Of a DNA stretch of 39,735 bases, positions 39,400 to 39,735 are shown piece by piece (the stretch's first letter is position 1; each line of letters starts with the position of its first letter). The notes beneath the pieces are model-generated. The model saw nothing but the letters and a program-made list of their open reading frames with translations, was not told the DNA's origin and did no database searches. The DNA lies in NCBI GenBank assembly GCA_029559155.1, contig JAKQCM010000128.1:1-39735 (forward strand), read 5' to 3'. The position numbers were made by a program, and so were the translations under genes. This stretch comes from Chloroflexota bacterium. Its GTDB lineage: Bacteria > Chloroflexota > Anaerolineae > Promineifilales > Promineifilaceae.

Positions 39400-39735
39400 A
39401 TGAAAACAAAGGAAACAATTTGGTTAGACAGCGGGTATGATTGTGACCACTGCGGCGGGGAGATTTTGCGGCAAAAAGGCAAACGTCCGGTCCGGCCGCA
39501 GTCGGCTTTTTATCGCTGCCGAACGTGCGGCTGCGAGTGGACCATGCAGGGTGATGTGGTGCACATTGGGACGGGGGAATTTTGCCGCGAAGCGCAGAGC
39601 CGACGATTAAACCCATCTTCTTTTGACAGCACGGATTGGTGGACGCGTCTGCGCCAGATCCCCGGATGGGCGCAGGTGATCATTGGCTTGCTGCTGTTGA
39701 TTGTGTTTTTGCGGTTTGGCGGCTTTATGCTGCTG
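39400..39735 (+). CDS. Partial zinc-ribbon membrane protein
   Basis: Not in the ORF track because it runs off the right edge. ATG 39400 opens 112 stop-free codons: MKTKETIWLDSGYDCDHCGGEIL, then FYRCRTCGCEWTMQGDVVHIG, then a membrane segment WAQVIIGLLLLIVFLRFGG at about 92-112. The CDHCGG and CRTCGC pairs form a likely zinc ribbon. The C-terminus is missing, so nothing can be said about function. No good ribosome site is visible, which leaves some doubt about the exact start. Confidence 0.6.
   Translation, partial: MKTKETIWLDSGYDCDHCGGEILRQKGKRPVRPQSAFYRCRTCGCEWTMQGDVVHIGTGEFCREAQSRRLNPSSFDSTDWWTRLRQIPGWAQVIIGLLLLIVFLRFGGFMLL

Larger units (their letters stand above)
1..39735. repeat. Highly iterated palindrome ACGGCCGT (HIP1-like), about 95 copies
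   Basis: Examples on the plus strand: 59, 1526, 2563, 5192, 5202, 9783, 10121, 12157, 14624, 17230, 18563, 20260, 22746, 26064, 28469, 31192, 33522, 35773, 38902 (positions approximate to a few bases). It is read in all three frames, as TAV (ACG GCC GTn), DGR/NGR (nAC GGC CGT) and RP (CGG CCG), and also occurs between genes. Extended forms GAAACGGCCGTTTC are frequent. Confidence 0.95.

Overview
This window most likely comes from a member of the Chloroflexota (Anaerolineae, Ardenticatenia or a relative), probably an aerobic or facultative filamentous type. The basis is inference from gene style: Pro/Thr-rich lipoproteins, a giant MalT-like/BTAD regulator, a fused DppB-DppC permease, and a secreted glycosidase ending in YLPAVSR. 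No rRNA or other phylogenetic marker is present. No rRNA, tRNA, CRISPR array, phage or intact insertion sequence was seen. The most striking genome-scale signal is the octamer palindrome ACGGCCGT. I count about 95 copies by eye (about one per 410 bp), in genes of both strands, in all reading frames and between genes. It behaves like the cyanobacterial HIP1 repeat.

Layout. 1-4.0 kb: the 5' end of a divergent membrane-anchored methyltransferase, an orphan molybdate-binding lipoprotein (modA), a 221-bp fold-back (MITE-like) element, and a single-chain DppB-DppC permease. 4.3-9.6 kb: a six-PAS hybrid histidine kinase, a decayed GAP-family transporter whose old stop codon still overlaps the start of a downstream membrane protein, and a convergent beta-carbonic anhydrase. 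10-14.8 kb: an M23 peptidase lipoprotein translationally coupled to a membrane-anchored MutS-like ATPase, two heptamer arrays, and a DUF1786 protein. 14.9-17.9 kb: a Fur-family regulator heading a cobalt/nickel ECF transporter operon (cbiMN fusion, cbiQ, cbiO), with a perfect palindrome over its promoter. 18-20.2 kb: an alpha-oxoamine synthase, a dienelactone hydrolase and a small conserved protein.

20.2-23.6 kb: a minus-strand run crp/fnr - ferredoxin - cupin - multi-His membrane protein, divergent from a PCuAC copper chaperone that ends in a clear terminator. 23.7-30.2 kb: a tight five-gene minus-strand unit (ABC ATPase, ABC-2 permease, small Cys/His zinc-finger protein, sugar-type binding lipoprotein, 1088-aa STAND/BTAD regulator). 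This is my best candidate for an undescribed system. 30.5-34.3 kb: secG, a peptide-binding protein and tatABC, an export-related block. 34.5-39.7 kb: a nucleotidyltransferase relic, a ring-cleaving dioxygenase plus carboxylesterase pair resembling mhqO-mhqD, a secreted clan GH-A glycosidase, a J-domain coiled-coil protein, a small CxxC protein, and a truncated zinc-ribbon membrane protein.

Functionally the window is a chromosomal mosaic: metal handling (Mo, Ni/Co, Cu), protein export, sensing and catabolism. It is not a single island. The pseudogenes and MITE-like element point to ordinary gene turnover.
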